The position numbers and the translations under genes were made by a program. Source: JANWYT01 sp034437555 (lineage in GTDB: Bacteria; Chloroflexota; Anaerolineae; Aggregatilineales; Phototrophicaceae). From it: DNA of 64,000 bases. The notes under the pieces were generated by a model. That model made no database searches. It was given only the letters and a program-made list of their open reading frames with translations, and was not told the origin of the DNA. This document shows, piece by piece, positions 18,669 through 26,601 of this stretch. The stretch spans positions 186,001-250,000 of the forward strand of contig DAOTTQ010000029.1 of assembly GCA_034437555.1 (NCBI GenBank). The letters are read 5' to 3'. Numbering within the stretch: the first letter of the stretch is position 1; each line of letters starts with the position of its first letter.

Positions 18669-18917
18669 ATGCCATCTTTAACACTAAAACGTATTTTTGT
18701 TGTTGTTATTTCGCAGGCACTTGGTCTTTTGCTGGGTTACTTGCTGATTACAGTGGGTTTTAACATGTTGCCCTTTATTAGCTCAATTGAAACCCCTCAA
18801 GCGGTGACAGTTGCTCAGTATGGGATTATCTACTTTTTGGTGACGGCTGTACCACTGGGCATCATTGTGATGATTTGGCTGGATGCATTGCTAGACACTC
18901 GAATTTTGCCTGACTAG
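18669..18917 (+). CDS. Small two-helix membrane protein of unknown function
   Basis: 82 aa, not recognised as any named family. Two hydrophobic segments are clear: about residues 9-32 (FVVVISQALGLLLGYLLITV) and 50-71 (YGIIYFLVTAVPLGIIVMIW), joined by a short polar loop. GGGAGA precedes the ATG by about eight bases, and it has its own promoter and terminator. That supports a real gene despite its size. It sits alone between two minus-strand genes. Confidence 0.75.
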   Translation: MPSLTLKRIFVVVISQALGLLLGYLLITVGFNMLPFISSIETPQAVTVAQYGIIYFLVTAVPLGIIVMIWLDALLDTRILPD

Positions 18918-18937
18918 ACGTTTTGGATAGGCGTGAT

Positions 18938-18974
18938 AAAAGGGAGTTACCTTCGTGAGGTAACTCCCTTTTTT
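18938..18974. terminator. Bidirectional terminator
   Basis: A perfect 15-bp stem (core AGGGAGTTACCT) with 5-base loop tcgtg and T-rich flank lies between the small membrane gene and the deacetylase gene, serving both. Confidence 0.9.
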
Positions 18975-18975
18975 G

Positions 18976-19797
18976 TTATCTATTGATGTTAAGTAGATAT
19001 CGCAAGCCAGATGCACCTGTTTCATCAGTGATGCGTAATCGTGGCATTTCGTAGCGATTATCCGTGGTTTGATAAGAGCCAAACTGTGTGGTGACGGCGC
19101 GTAAGATAGGTGTTGTAGAGATAACCGCAAGTGTTTGGTTGTCATAATACCCTACGGGATAGGCAAACATGCGAGTGGGTGAAGGCAAACGGGCGTTAAG
19201 GCTTTCCATGCTTCCTAAAAATTGGTAAACGAGAAAGTCATAGGAACGACTGCGTAGGTCGGCGTGTGTCTTGGTGTGTGATTCCATGCTCATGCCCGCT
19301 AATGCCATTTTTTCGATGTGTTCCCACGAGAGATAGCCTGGTCGGTTCTCATCGGCAAAGTGAGTGATGATAAAGAATGTCCCCGTCATTTGATACTGTT
19401 GTAGCAAGGGAAAGACGATAGAGAAATGGTCTATGTAGCCATCATCAAAGGTAAGAATGACGGGTTTTGGCGGTAGTAATTCCCCATACATTAGGGCTTG
19501 ATGGGCTTGGTATAGTGAAATGGTTGAATAGCCGTTTTCCTTAAGATACCGAAGATGATCGGCAAATAGCTGCGGGTGTAGCGTGAGGTTTTTGCGTATA
19601 TTATCGGCATCGGGCGGTAACTCACTGACGTAGTGGTACATCAAAATGGGAATGTTAATACGACGTAGTGTGCCATCCGATTCGACACTACCTGATAGTT
19701 CCGTTGGTGTTGCATCCTCAACAGAAGTGGATTGCGCACCAAAATGAGGTATGAGTATCAGTATAAAAATCAGTGTTATCCAATGTTTGTATTTCAT
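18976..19797 (-). CDS. Secreted polysaccharide deacetylase (NodB domain)
   Basis: Carbohydrate esterase family 4 protein, 273 aa, predicted to deacetylate a cell-wall or extracellular polysaccharide. The N-terminus is a signal peptide (hydrophobic stretch about residues 6-20, then FGAQS). The NodB motif 1 is LTFDDGYID, with catalytic and metal Asp. Motif 2 is ESHTKTHADL, with the two metal His. The later RMFAYPVGYYDN matches the family R-x-x-x-x-P segment. All key residues are present, so it is probably active. Confidence 0.92.
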   Translation of the reverse strand: MKYKHWITLIFILILIPHFGAQSTSVEDATPTELSGSVESDGTLRRINIPILMYHYVSELPPDADNIRKNLTLHPQLFADHLRYLKENGYSTISLYQAHQALMYGELLPPKPVILTFDDGYIDHFSIVFPLLQQYQMTGTFFIITHFADENRPGYLSWEHIEKMALAGMSMESHTKTHADLRSRSYDFLVYQFLGSMESLNARLPSPTRMFAYPVGYYDNQTLAVISTTPILRAVTTQFGSYQTTDNRYEMPRLRITDETGASGLRYLLNINR

Positions 19798-19922
19798 GAG
19801 TAAGTGTCAAAACCTCTCAAAACCTGGCAGGATAGTCTTTTCTCATAGTCACTTAGGCTAAATTGTTCATCATTTCACAAGATGATAGATTTTGCTAGGC
19901 ACCACCCGTTAAAGTGATAAAC

Positions 19923-21221
19923 ATGAAAAACTCACGTATCTCTGCATTTTACAAGAAAACGATAGAAGAGCGACTAGCTATTGTTGGTGAATGGGCAAAC
20001 CTGAGCCAAGATGAACTAGCTGTCCTTGACGGTTCGATGGGTTTAAGCCCGTCACAAGCGAATAACATGATTGAAAATGTGGTAGGAACATATAGCTTGC
20101 CACTTGGCATTGCAACGAACTTTCTTATCAACCGAAAAGACTATCTGATACCACTGGTTATAGAAGAACCCTCCGTGGTAGCAGCCCTTAGTAATGCGGC
20201 ACGATTATTCAGAGAAGGGGGAGGTTTTTCTGCAAGCAGTGATGAGCCTATTATGATTGGTCAGATACAAGTCTTGGATGTAGAAGACCTTGAGAAAGCC
20301 AAAGAACTGCTACTGGCAAATAAAGCTCGCCTAATGCAAGAAGCCGATGAAATAGGCGGAAGCATTGTTAAACGTGGTGGTGGTGCAGTTGATATTGAGG
20401 TAAATCTTATTTCGGATAGTCAATACCAAAAAATGATTATTTTACATTTACTCTATAACACGCAAGATGCAATGGGGGCGAATGCCATCAACACAGCAGT
20501 AGAACATATTGCACCCAGCGTAGAGGAAATTACAGGTGGGCGAGTTAATTTGCGGATTTTGAGCAACTTAACAGACAAACGTAAAGCGCGTGCTGAAGGG
20601 ATGATCCCTTTTGAAGCCCTCAGAAGCAGTGATATGGGCGGCAAAGAAGCTGCAAAGCGTGTTGTAGAGGCGGGTTGGTTTGCAGAAGTTGACCCTTATA
20701 GAGCCACCACCCACAACAAAGGCATTATGAACGGCATTGATGCCATCGTGATGGCAACGGGTAACGATTGGAGAGCTGTTGAAGCAGGCGCACACGCCTT
20801 TGCAGCGCGTGATGGCTCTTATCGTAGCCTAACGAGATGGTGGCAAGATAAAGAAGGTAATTTACACGGTTCAATTGAGTTACCGTTGGCTGTGGGCATT
20901 GTAGGTGGCGCAACCAAAGTACATCCCACGGCGCAAGTCGCACTCAAAATCTTAGCGATTGAATCGGCAAGAGAACTTGCTGAGGTGATAGCATGTGTAG
21001 GACTAGCACAAAACTTTGCTGCCATTAAAGCCCTTGCTACAGAAGGTATCCAACGTGGGCATATGAGAATGCATGCTAAACAACTTGCCGTAGCAGCAGG
21101 CGCACAAGGAACAGAAGTAGCCGTTGTGACACAAAGAATGATTGAAGATGGCGTGATACGTTTAGAACGTGCGATATCCATCGTTACCAACCTAAGAAAT
21201 GAGGGAAGCAATGAGCAGTGA
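19923..21221 (+). CDS. mvaA: Hydroxymethylglutaryl-CoA reductase, class II type
   Basis: Reduces HMG-CoA to mevalonate (432 aa from ATG 19923; an in-frame GTG at 19914 would add three residues; neither has a clear ribosome-binding site). Class II features are ENVVGTYSLPLGIATNFLIN, the catalytic Glu in VIEEPSVVAA, DAMGANAINTAVE, and the catalytic Lys in THNKGIMNGID. The Asp in ATGNDWRAVEAG and the His in MRMHAKQLAVAAGA complete the set. Class II enzymes are often degradative and NADH-linked, but here the gene leads an operon with HMG-CoA synthase, so the direction is biosynthetic. Confidence 0.96.
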   Translation: MKNSRISAFYKKTIEERLAIVGEWANLSQDELAVLDGSMGLSPSQANNMIENVVGTYSLPLGIATNFLINRKDYLIPLVIEEPSVVAALSNAARLFREGGGFSASSDEPIMIGQIQVLDVEDLEKAKELLLANKARLMQEADEIGGSIVKRGGGAVDIEVNLISDSQYQKMIILHLLYNTQDAMGANAINTAVEHIAPSVEEITGGRVNLRILSNLTDKRKARAEGMIPFEALRSSDMGGKEAAKRVVEAGWFAEVDPYRATTHNKGIMNGIDAIVMATGNDWRAVEAGAHAFAARDGSYRSLTRWWQDKEGNLHGSIELPLAVGIVGGATKVHPTAQVALKILAIESARELAEVIACVGLAQNFAAIKALATEGIQRGHMRMHAKQLAVAAGAQGTEVAVVTQRMIEDGVIRLERAISIVTNLRNEGSNEQ

Positions 21222-22272
21222 ATATCTGATGAAACCAGAACAAGGCGTAGGCATTGTGGGCTATGGTGGTTATATACCGCGTTATCGGTTGCCTGGCAGT
21301 GATATTGCGCGAGTATGGACAAATGGATTAAGCGGTTCACCTGTTAAAGAGAAGGCTGTCGCAGGCTTGGATGAAGACGTGATTACCATGTCGATTGAAG
21401 CGGGAAGAAACGCCGTTAAACGCGCGCAAATTGACCCTAAAGAGATTCGTGCGGTGTGGGTGGGTAGCGAAAGCCATCCCTATGCTGTAAAGCCGAGCAG
21501 TACGATTGTAGCGGAAAGCCTAGGCGTGGGAACACATATCCAGGCAGCAGATTGGGAATTTGCTTGTAAGGCAGGTACAGAAGCGGTTCAAGCCTCCATT
21601 GGGCTCATTGGTAGTGGGATGGGCAAGTATGCGCTAAGCATTGGTATGGATACCGCACAAAGTAGACCCGGAGATGCCCTAGAGTATACAGCAGCATCGG
21701 GTGGAGCCGCCTTCTTATTGGGCAAAGCAGAAGAAGCCTGTGCAGTGTATCAGGGCAGCTATAGCTACGTAACGGATACGCCAGATTTTTGGCGACGTGC
21801 GGAACAGCCTTATCCTAATCATGGGGATAGGTTCACGGGAGAACCTGCTTACTTTAGCCATGTCACTACGGCAGGAAGTACCCTAATGGAAATGATGGGA
21901 ACCACTGCAAGCGATTATACCTATGCGGTGTTTCATCAACCCAATGTGAAATTTCCCTCTAGAGCAGCGCAGATGTTAGGTTTTAACAGTGAGCAAATTA
22001 AAGACGGTATGCTAGTCAATGAAATTGGGAACGTCTATTCGGGGTCTTGTATGCTGGGGCTGACAACCATCCTAGACAAAGCAAAAGCAGGAGATCGTAT
22101 CTTGATGGTGAGTTATGGCAGTGGGGCAGGTTCTGATGCATTTGATATTTTGGTAACAGAGCGTATTGAAGGCAAACGTGACCTTGCCACAACCACTGAA
22201 GCCTATCTGAAACGCCGTACGCTAATTGATTATGCAACTTATGCGCGGTATCGTGGAAAGCTAAAGGACTAA
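21211..22272 (+). CDS. Hydroxymethylglutaryl-CoA synthase, archaeal type
   Basis: Condenses acetyl-CoA with acetoacetyl-CoA (353 aa). The archaeal-type catalytic residues are present: Glu in WVGSESHPYAVKP (E87), the nucleophile Cys in ADWEFACKAGTEA (C119) and the His in AVFHQPNVKFP (H242). ATG 21211 is chosen because GAGGGAAGCA precedes it; it overlaps the reductase end by 11 bases. The thiolase-fold gene follows six bases later. In archaea this enzyme forms a channelling complex with acetoacetyl-CoA thiolase and a DUF35 protein, and all three families are here. Confidence 0.96.
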   Translation: MSSEYLMKPEQGVGIVGYGGYIPRYRLPGSDIARVWTNGLSGSPVKEKAVAGLDEDVITMSIEAGRNAVKRAQIDPKEIRAVWVGSESHPYAVKPSSTIVAESLGVGTHIQAADWEFACKAGTEAVQASIGLIGSGMGKYALSIGMDTAQSRPGDALEYTAASGGAAFLLGKAEEACAVYQGSYSYVTDTPDFWRRAEQPYPNHGDRFTGEPAYFSHVTTAGSTLMEMMGTTASDYTYAVFHQPNVKFPSRAAQMLGFNSEQIKDGMLVNEIGNVYSGSCMLGLTTILDKAKAGDRILMVSYGSGAGSDAFDILVTERIEGKRDLATTTEAYLKRRTLIDYATYARYRGKLKD

Positions 22273-22277
22273 GCACA

Positions 22278-23438
22278 ATGAGAGATGTCGCAATTGTGGG
22301 CGTGGGGATGACCGCCGTAAATGAACACTGGGGAACGAGCCTGCGAGAACTAGGGATGGAAGCCGCAGAAAAGGCACTCCATGACGCAGGAGAGGTGCAT
22401 GTTGACGCTTTATATGTAGGTAATGCCTACGGTAGCCAATTTAATCAACAAAGCCAGCTAGGGGCGTTAATTGCAGATTACATCGGCTTAAAGGGTGTAG
22501 AAGCATACACCTTAGAAGCAGGCGGTGCATCAGGCGGTGTCGCCTTACGACAAGGGTACTTGGCGGTGGCTTCTGGAGCAGTAGACTGCGCGATGGTAAT
22601 GGGCATAGAGAAAGCAACGGACATCGTAGGTAGTGCAAGAACCAAAGCAAGTGCTGTAAGCCTAGATGCAGATTATGAAGCAGTACATGGCGCAACGCTA
22701 ACAGGGTTGGCGGCATTACTGATGAGACGCTATATGCACGAATACGGCGTAGAGCTACAACATTTTGAAGGCTTTACAATGAATGCCCACACAAATGGTA
22801 AAGCAAACCCGCTCGCTATGTATAGAAACCTCATCAAGGCGGGTAGCTTCCAGAATGCGCCAATGGTGGCAGAACCTGTTAGCCTATTTGATAGTGCGCC
22901 AGATGGTGATGGTGCAGCCGTTGTTATCTTAATGCCTTTAGAGAAGGCTGAAGACCGTGTTGCTCACCCCATCAAGATTATTGGTAGTGCGGTAGCCACT
23001 GACACATTAGCCATCCAAGATAGAGAGAACCTTTTAAGGTTGGGGGCTGTTGAACAGTCGTTTAATAAGGTGCTGGCACAAGCAGGCATTAAACGCGAAG
23101 ATATTCACTTTGCCGAGCTTCATGACGCATTTACTATCCTAAGTGCTTTAAGCCTAGAAGCGATGGGGTTTTCTGATGTGGGCAAGGGGCATGAGTGGGG
23201 TGCTAATACGGGCGAAAGCATTAGTCTAAAGGGACGTTTACCTGTAAGCACGTTTGGTGGACTAAAGAGTCGTGGTAATCCGCACGGCGCAAGCGGGGTT
23301 TATCAGGCAGTAGAAGCGTGCTTGCAGTTACGTGGGGAAGCGGGGAATAACCAAGTGGCTCATGAGCCAAAGATTGGCTTAATCCAGAGTATTGGTGGCA
23401 TTGGTTCTACGGTTGCAACCCACATTTTGCAGAGTTGA
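22278..23438 (+). CDS. Archaeal/SCP2-type acetyl-CoA acetyltransferase-like protein lacking the usual catalytic residues
   Basis: Thiolase-fold protein of 386 aa. Its place in the operon says acetoacetyl-CoA thiolase, the partner of HMG-CoA synthase. The usual nucleophile motif EAACASGG reads EAGGASGG (Gly at 83). The usual HDCF reads HDAF (282-285), and GHPxGATG reads GNPHGASG (333-340). So the nucleophile Cys, the second Cys and the oxyanion-site His are all changed. S85, H282 and H336 remain and could form a Ser-His-His set, as reported for a haloarchaeal beta-ketothiolase; this is inference. The frame is otherwise intact and the family framework well kept, so it is not a decayed gene. Confidence 0.88.
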   Translation: MRDVAIVGVGMTAVNEHWGTSLRELGMEAAEKALHDAGEVHVDALYVGNAYGSQFNQQSQLGALIADYIGLKGVEAYTLEAGGASGGVALRQGYLAVASGAVDCAMVMGIEKATDIVGSARTKASAVSLDADYEAVHGATLTGLAALLMRRYMHEYGVELQHFEGFTMNAHTNGKANPLAMYRNLIKAGSFQNAPMVAEPVSLFDSAPDGDGAAVVILMPLEKAEDRVAHPIKIIGSAVATDTLAIQDRENLLRLGAVEQSFNKVLAQAGIKREDIHFAELHDAFTILSALSLEAMGFSDVGKGHEWGANTGESISLKGRLPVSTFGGLKSRGNPHGASGVYQAVEACLQLRGEAGNNQVAHEPKIGLIQSIGGIGSTVATHILQS

Positions 23439-23555
23439 TAGAAATTGATAGCCCGAAAAAACTGTGTGCTAGGTTTTGGAAGGGCTTTATCCATAGAATG
23501 AAGTCATATTGTGCTTTACATCACAAATTGAACTGGGACGACAAAGGAGCTAACA

Positions 23556-23720
23556 ATGCAAGTATCACGTTTCTGGCGTACAAAAGAACAACGTTACCGT
23601 TTGCTGGGTGTAAAAGATGAGAACGGTATCCGCCTAGACAAGAAAACTGTTGCACAACAGGACAACAACGAGACAAACCTTCAGGCAGTTATGATGCCTG
23701 TGTTAAACAGACAGAAATAG
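23556..23720 (+). CDS. 54-aa DUF35 N-terminal-like protein without zinc-ribbon cysteines
   Basis: A short gene with a strong ribosome-binding site (AAAGGAG, six bases before ATG). The N-terminus MQVSRFWRTKEQRYRLLGVK matches the conserved helix of DUF35 (rubredoxin-like N-terminal) proteins, which bridge thiolase and HMG-CoA synthase. The following region (DENGIRLDKKTVAQQ) is where the CxxC zinc knuckles would be, and the protein has no Cys at all. The rest is polar with a short hydrophobic end. The next gene, 15 bases on, carries the OB-fold half. It probably works as the scaffold helix of the complex. Confidence 0.75.
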   Translation: MQVSRFWRTKEQRYRLLGVKDENGIRLDKKTVAQQDNNETNLQAVMMPVLNRQK

Positions 23721-23735
23721 CAGGAGGGTATTCAC

Positions 23736-24029
23736 ATGGCGCAAATAGCGAATGGACCAGAGACCGAACAGTATACGTTTGTGGGAACTGGGGAAATTTA
23801 CAGTTACACCGTCATTCAGGAAGCCCCACAAGGGTACGAGGAGCAATCGCCCTATTACTTGGCACTGGTCAAGCTAGACGAGGGAACTATTGTAACTGCG
23901 CAGGTTACAGATGTTGATGAGGAATTACGCATTGGTGACCGTGTTGAAATGGTGACACGCAAGCTAACAGCAGAGGGCGAAAAGGGTATGATTGTTTACG
24001 GGTATAAGTTCCGTAAATTCATCTCATAG
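23736..24029 (+). CDS. DUF35 OB-fold protein (thiolase/HMG-CoA synthase partner)
   Basis: 97 aa, corresponding to only the C-terminal OB-fold half of DUF35 proteins: FVGTGEIYSYTVIQEAPQGY, then PYYLALVKLDEGTIVTAQVT, then IGDRVEMVTRKL. In archaea the single-chain DUF35 protein lets the acetoacetyl-CoA intermediate pass between thiolase and HMG-CoA synthase. AGGAGGG stands seven bases before the ATG, so it is translated as a separate protein and not as a frameshifted tail. Last gene of the upper mevalonate operon; a bidirectional terminator follows. Confidence 0.9.
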   Translation: MAQIANGPETEQYTFVGTGEIYSYTVIQEAPQGYEEQSPYYLALVKLDEGTIVTAQVTDVDEELRIGDRVEMVTRKLTAEGEKGMIVYGYKFRKFIS

Positions 24030-24054
24030 GGCAGACAGAGATTATTGTAGTAAA

Positions 24055-24080
24055 AAAAAGACCGCCGAAGCGGTCTTTTT
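24055..24080. terminator. Bidirectional terminator between mevalonate operon and UgpC-like gene
   Basis: A perfect 11-bp stem (AAAAAGACCGC / GCGGTCTTTTT) with a CGAA tetraloop and T tails on both sides. Confidence 0.92.
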
Positions 24081-24085
24081 CCGTT

Positions 24086-25219
24086 TTAGGCTTTTGCTGC
24101 TTCATTTTGCTTATATTCATAAGAAAGTGAAAGCTCTGTGGAACGGTCAAAAACGTGAATGTTGCCAATGTCAATGAGTGCAGACAAGCGTCCACCCACA
24201 CGGGCATCAGTACGTGGGTCTGTACGGGCAATAAATGACTTTCCGCCTTCTTCAAGGTAGATAATCATTTCGTTGCCCATTTGCTCTACCACTTCAACAT
24301 TGGCTTCAATTTCAGCGGGGTCAATGTCACGCGGTGAGAATCGTCTGTCATGGATATCTTCTGGACGAATACCGAGAATAACTTCTTTGCCGACATGAGA
24401 CTTGTAGGGAGTTGACTTTGATGCAGGAATAACGAGTCTGAAGATGGTGGTGTCAATAACAACCGCATCGCCTTCGCTCTTTAATGTAGCGTCAAAGAAG
24501 TTCATGGAAGGGCTGCCGATGAAACCTGCCACAAAAACGTTTCTGGGGTTGTGGTATAGGTTAAAAGGGGTGTCGATTTGTTGCAGGCTACCTGCATTTA
24601 ATACAGCAATGCGCGTTCCCATGGTCATAGCTTCAACTTGGTCATGGGTTACGTAGATGAATGTTGTTTCTAGGCGTTGGTGAAGTTTGCTGATGAATGA
24701 GCGAGCTTCTACGCGCAACTTTGCATCTAAGTTAGAAAGAGGCTCATCCATCAAGAACACATCTGGTTCGCGGACGATAGCACGACCGACAGCCACACGT
24801 TGACGTTGCCCGCCTGAAAGCTGACGAGGACGGCGAGTAAGAAGGTGTTCGATGCCCAGACTCTTAGCGGCTTCGGTTACGCGTTGATCAATAATTTGCT
24901 TGGGGGTCTTACGAAGTTTAAGACCAAAAGCCATGTTTTCATAAACGGTCATATGGGGATAAAGGGCATAACTTTGGAAAACCATTGCAACATCGCGGTC
25001 TTTAGGCGCAACGTTGTTCACTTTGCGGTCGCCAATCCAAACTTCGCCATCGCTGATTTCTTCTAAACCTGCGAGCATACGAAGGCAGGTAGACTTACCA
25101 CACCCGGAAGGACCTACAAAAACCAAAAATTCTTTGTCAGCGACCTCAATATTTAAGTCGTTTACAACCACTAGGTCGTTATAGCGCTTGTAAATGTTCT
25201 TGAAAGTTACACTAGCCAC
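24086..25219 (-). CDS. UgpC/MalK/MsmX-type sugar ABC transporter ATP-binding protein
   Basis: Cytoplasmic ATPase of carbohydrate importers, 377 aa. Walker A is GPSGCGKST, the Q loop MVFQSYALYPHMTVYENMAF, signature LSGGQRQRVAVGRAI, Walker B VFLMDEPLSNLDAK, and a C-terminal TOBE/OB region (VILGIRPEDIHDRRF) of the MalK type follows. The start is GTG 25219 with GGAGG before it. No permease or binding protein is nearby, so like MsmX it may energise several sugar transporters encoded elsewhere. Confidence 0.94.
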   Translation of the reverse strand: MASVTFKNIYKRYNDLVVVNDLNIEVADKEFLVFVGPSGCGKSTCLRMLAGLEEISDGEVWIGDRKVNNVAPKDRDVAMVFQSYALYPHMTVYENMAFGLKLRKTPKQIIDQRVTEAAKSLGIEHLLTRRPRQLSGGQRQRVAVGRAIVREPDVFLMDEPLSNLDAKLRVEARSFISKLHQRLETTFIYVTHDQVEAMTMGTRIAVLNAGSLQQIDTPFNLYHNPRNVFVAGFIGSPSMNFFDATLKSEGDAVVIDTTIFRLVIPASKSTPYKSHVGKEVILGIRPEDIHDRRFSPRDIDPAEIEANVEVVEQMGNEMIIYLEEGGKSFIARTDPRTDARVGGRLSALIDIGNIHVFDRSTELSLSYEYKQNEAAKA

Positions 25220-25260
25220 GAAAAACCTCCAGTATGAAGAGAAATACTCAACTATTTATG

Positions 25261-25320
25261 GGCAATCTGCACAAACTATTTGCATTTGCTCATTTATCGT
25301 CGTTCAAAGATGATTATAAT
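25261..25320. promoter_or_regulatory. Possible operator-like 17-mer and -10 box between the UgpC-like gene and cinA-like gene
   Basis: GGCAATCTGCACAAACT (25261-25277) repeats, with one mismatch, the 17-mer at 2942-2958 in the liv promoter. A consensus TATAAT at 25315-25320 faces the cinA-like gene with only a weak -35 box. Function is inferred. Confidence 0.35.
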
Positions 25321-25380
25321 CCGTCCTGACAAAAATCGCAAAGTTTTTAATGTTGATGAGAGAATTTGATAGGAGTTGAA

Positions 25381-26601
25381 ATGAGCAAAGATAATCCGAG
25401 TGCTGAAATTATTGCGATTGGGACAGAAATTCTACTTGGAGAGATTACGGACACGAACTCTGTTTATTTAGCACAGACGTTACGTGATTTAGGAATTAAC
25501 GTTTATTTTATGACAAGCGTGGGCGATAATGTAGAAAGAATTGCAAAAATCATTGAAATTGCCATGTCACGAGCGGATATTGTGGTGACATGTGGAGGGC
25601 TGGGCCCCACAGTGGACGATATGACACGGCAGGGCGTATCTAATGCAACAAAACGGGAACTTGTATTTAATGAAGGGCTTTATGAGCAAATTAAAGCTCG
25701 ATTTAAGAGCTACGGCGTTGCGATGCCAGAAAACAATCGTCGCCAAGCCTATATCCCGGAGGGAGCAATGATTATTGAGAACCCTGTGGGAACTGCCCCC
25801 TCGTTTATCACACCTTACGGCGAGAAAAATATCATTACACTACCGGGCGTGCCAAGAGAGCTAAAATATTTAATGCACGAAGCTGTTGTGCCTTTTTTGA
25901 TGGCGCAGTATCGGGTTAGTCTGATTAAAGCGCGTATTTTGAGGGTGGCGGGCATTGGCGAGAGTGCGTTAGATGAGATGTTGGGTAACGAAATTTTGGA
26001 AAATGCTAATCCTACAGTGGGTTTAGCGGCACACCATGGTGTTATTGATGTAAGGATAACAGTAAAGGGGCAACGTACCGAGGATGTCGAATTTATGTTA
26101 GACACTATAGAAAAGCAGGTGCGGGACAAAATTGGGCGATTTGTATATGGGTATGGCAAGGAAGAAATAGAGCATGTGGCTTTAGATTTACTTGCTTCAC
26201 AGGGTAAAACACTTGCTATTGTAGAGGCGGGGCTTGTTAATGGGGTCACAAAGAGGCTAGAGCGTGTAAAATCTTTTGAACAAGTTGTGAAGCATGCAAC
26301 GCTTTTTGAATCGCCAGAGGGATTGATGCAGGTGTATGGCAAAATTAGTGAAAGCGTTAAAGACTATGCAAGCGATTTAGCAAAAGAATTAGCGAAAGAA
26401 AACGATTATGCTGTGGTCGTCATTTGTGATCCTGATGTTGATGAAAGCCCTGACAACAGCGAATCCAGCGTGATTGTTATTTGTGATGGCGAAAAGACGC
26501 ATGTTAGGGCGTATGGCTTGGGAGCAAGAAATGAGCTAACACGGTCTTGGCTTGGTCGATGGGGAATGTCTATGGTATGGAGAATGGCGAAAGAACAATG
26601 A
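25381..26601 (+). CDS. CinA-like protein with intact N-terminal and degenerate C-terminal amidase domain
   Basis: 406 aa from ATG 25381 (AGGAG precedes; an upstream in-frame start lacks this). The N-terminal MoCF/COG1058 domain is well kept: IIAIGTEILLGEITDTNS, CGGLGPTVDDMTR, IENPVGTAPSF and TLPGVPRELKYLM. It may carry the pyrophosphatase activity seen in some CinA proteins. The C-terminal half aligns with the NMN amidohydrolase domain, but the AESCTGG motif reads VEAGLVNG and the GIAGPGGG region reads ICDPDVDES. That activity is therefore probably lost. Stop and next start overlap (ATGA). Confidence 0.88.
   Translation: MSKDNPSAEIIAIGTEILLGEITDTNSVYLAQTLRDLGINVYFMTSVGDNVERIAKIIEIAMSRADIVVTCGGLGPTVDDMTRQGVSNATKRELVFNEGLYEQIKARFKSYGVAMPENNRRQAYIPEGAMIIENPVGTAPSFITPYGEKNIITLPGVPRELKYLMHEAVVPFLMAQYRVSLIKARILRVAGIGESALDEMLGNEILENANPTVGLAAHHGVIDVRITVKGQRTEDVEFMLDTIEKQVRDKIGRFVYGYGKEEIEHVALDLLASQGKTLAIVEAGLVNGVTKRLERVKSFEQVVKHATLFESPEGLMQVYGKISESVKDYASDLAKELAKENDYAVVVICDPDVDESPDNSESSVIVICDGEKTHVRAYGLGARNELTRSWLGRWGMSMVWRMAKEQ

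Noticed and set aside
22278..24029. Frameshift or pseudogene as explanation for the altered thiolase and short DUF35 genes
   Set aside because: The thiolase frame is intact with conserved framework, and both DUF35 pieces have their own strong ribosome-binding sites.
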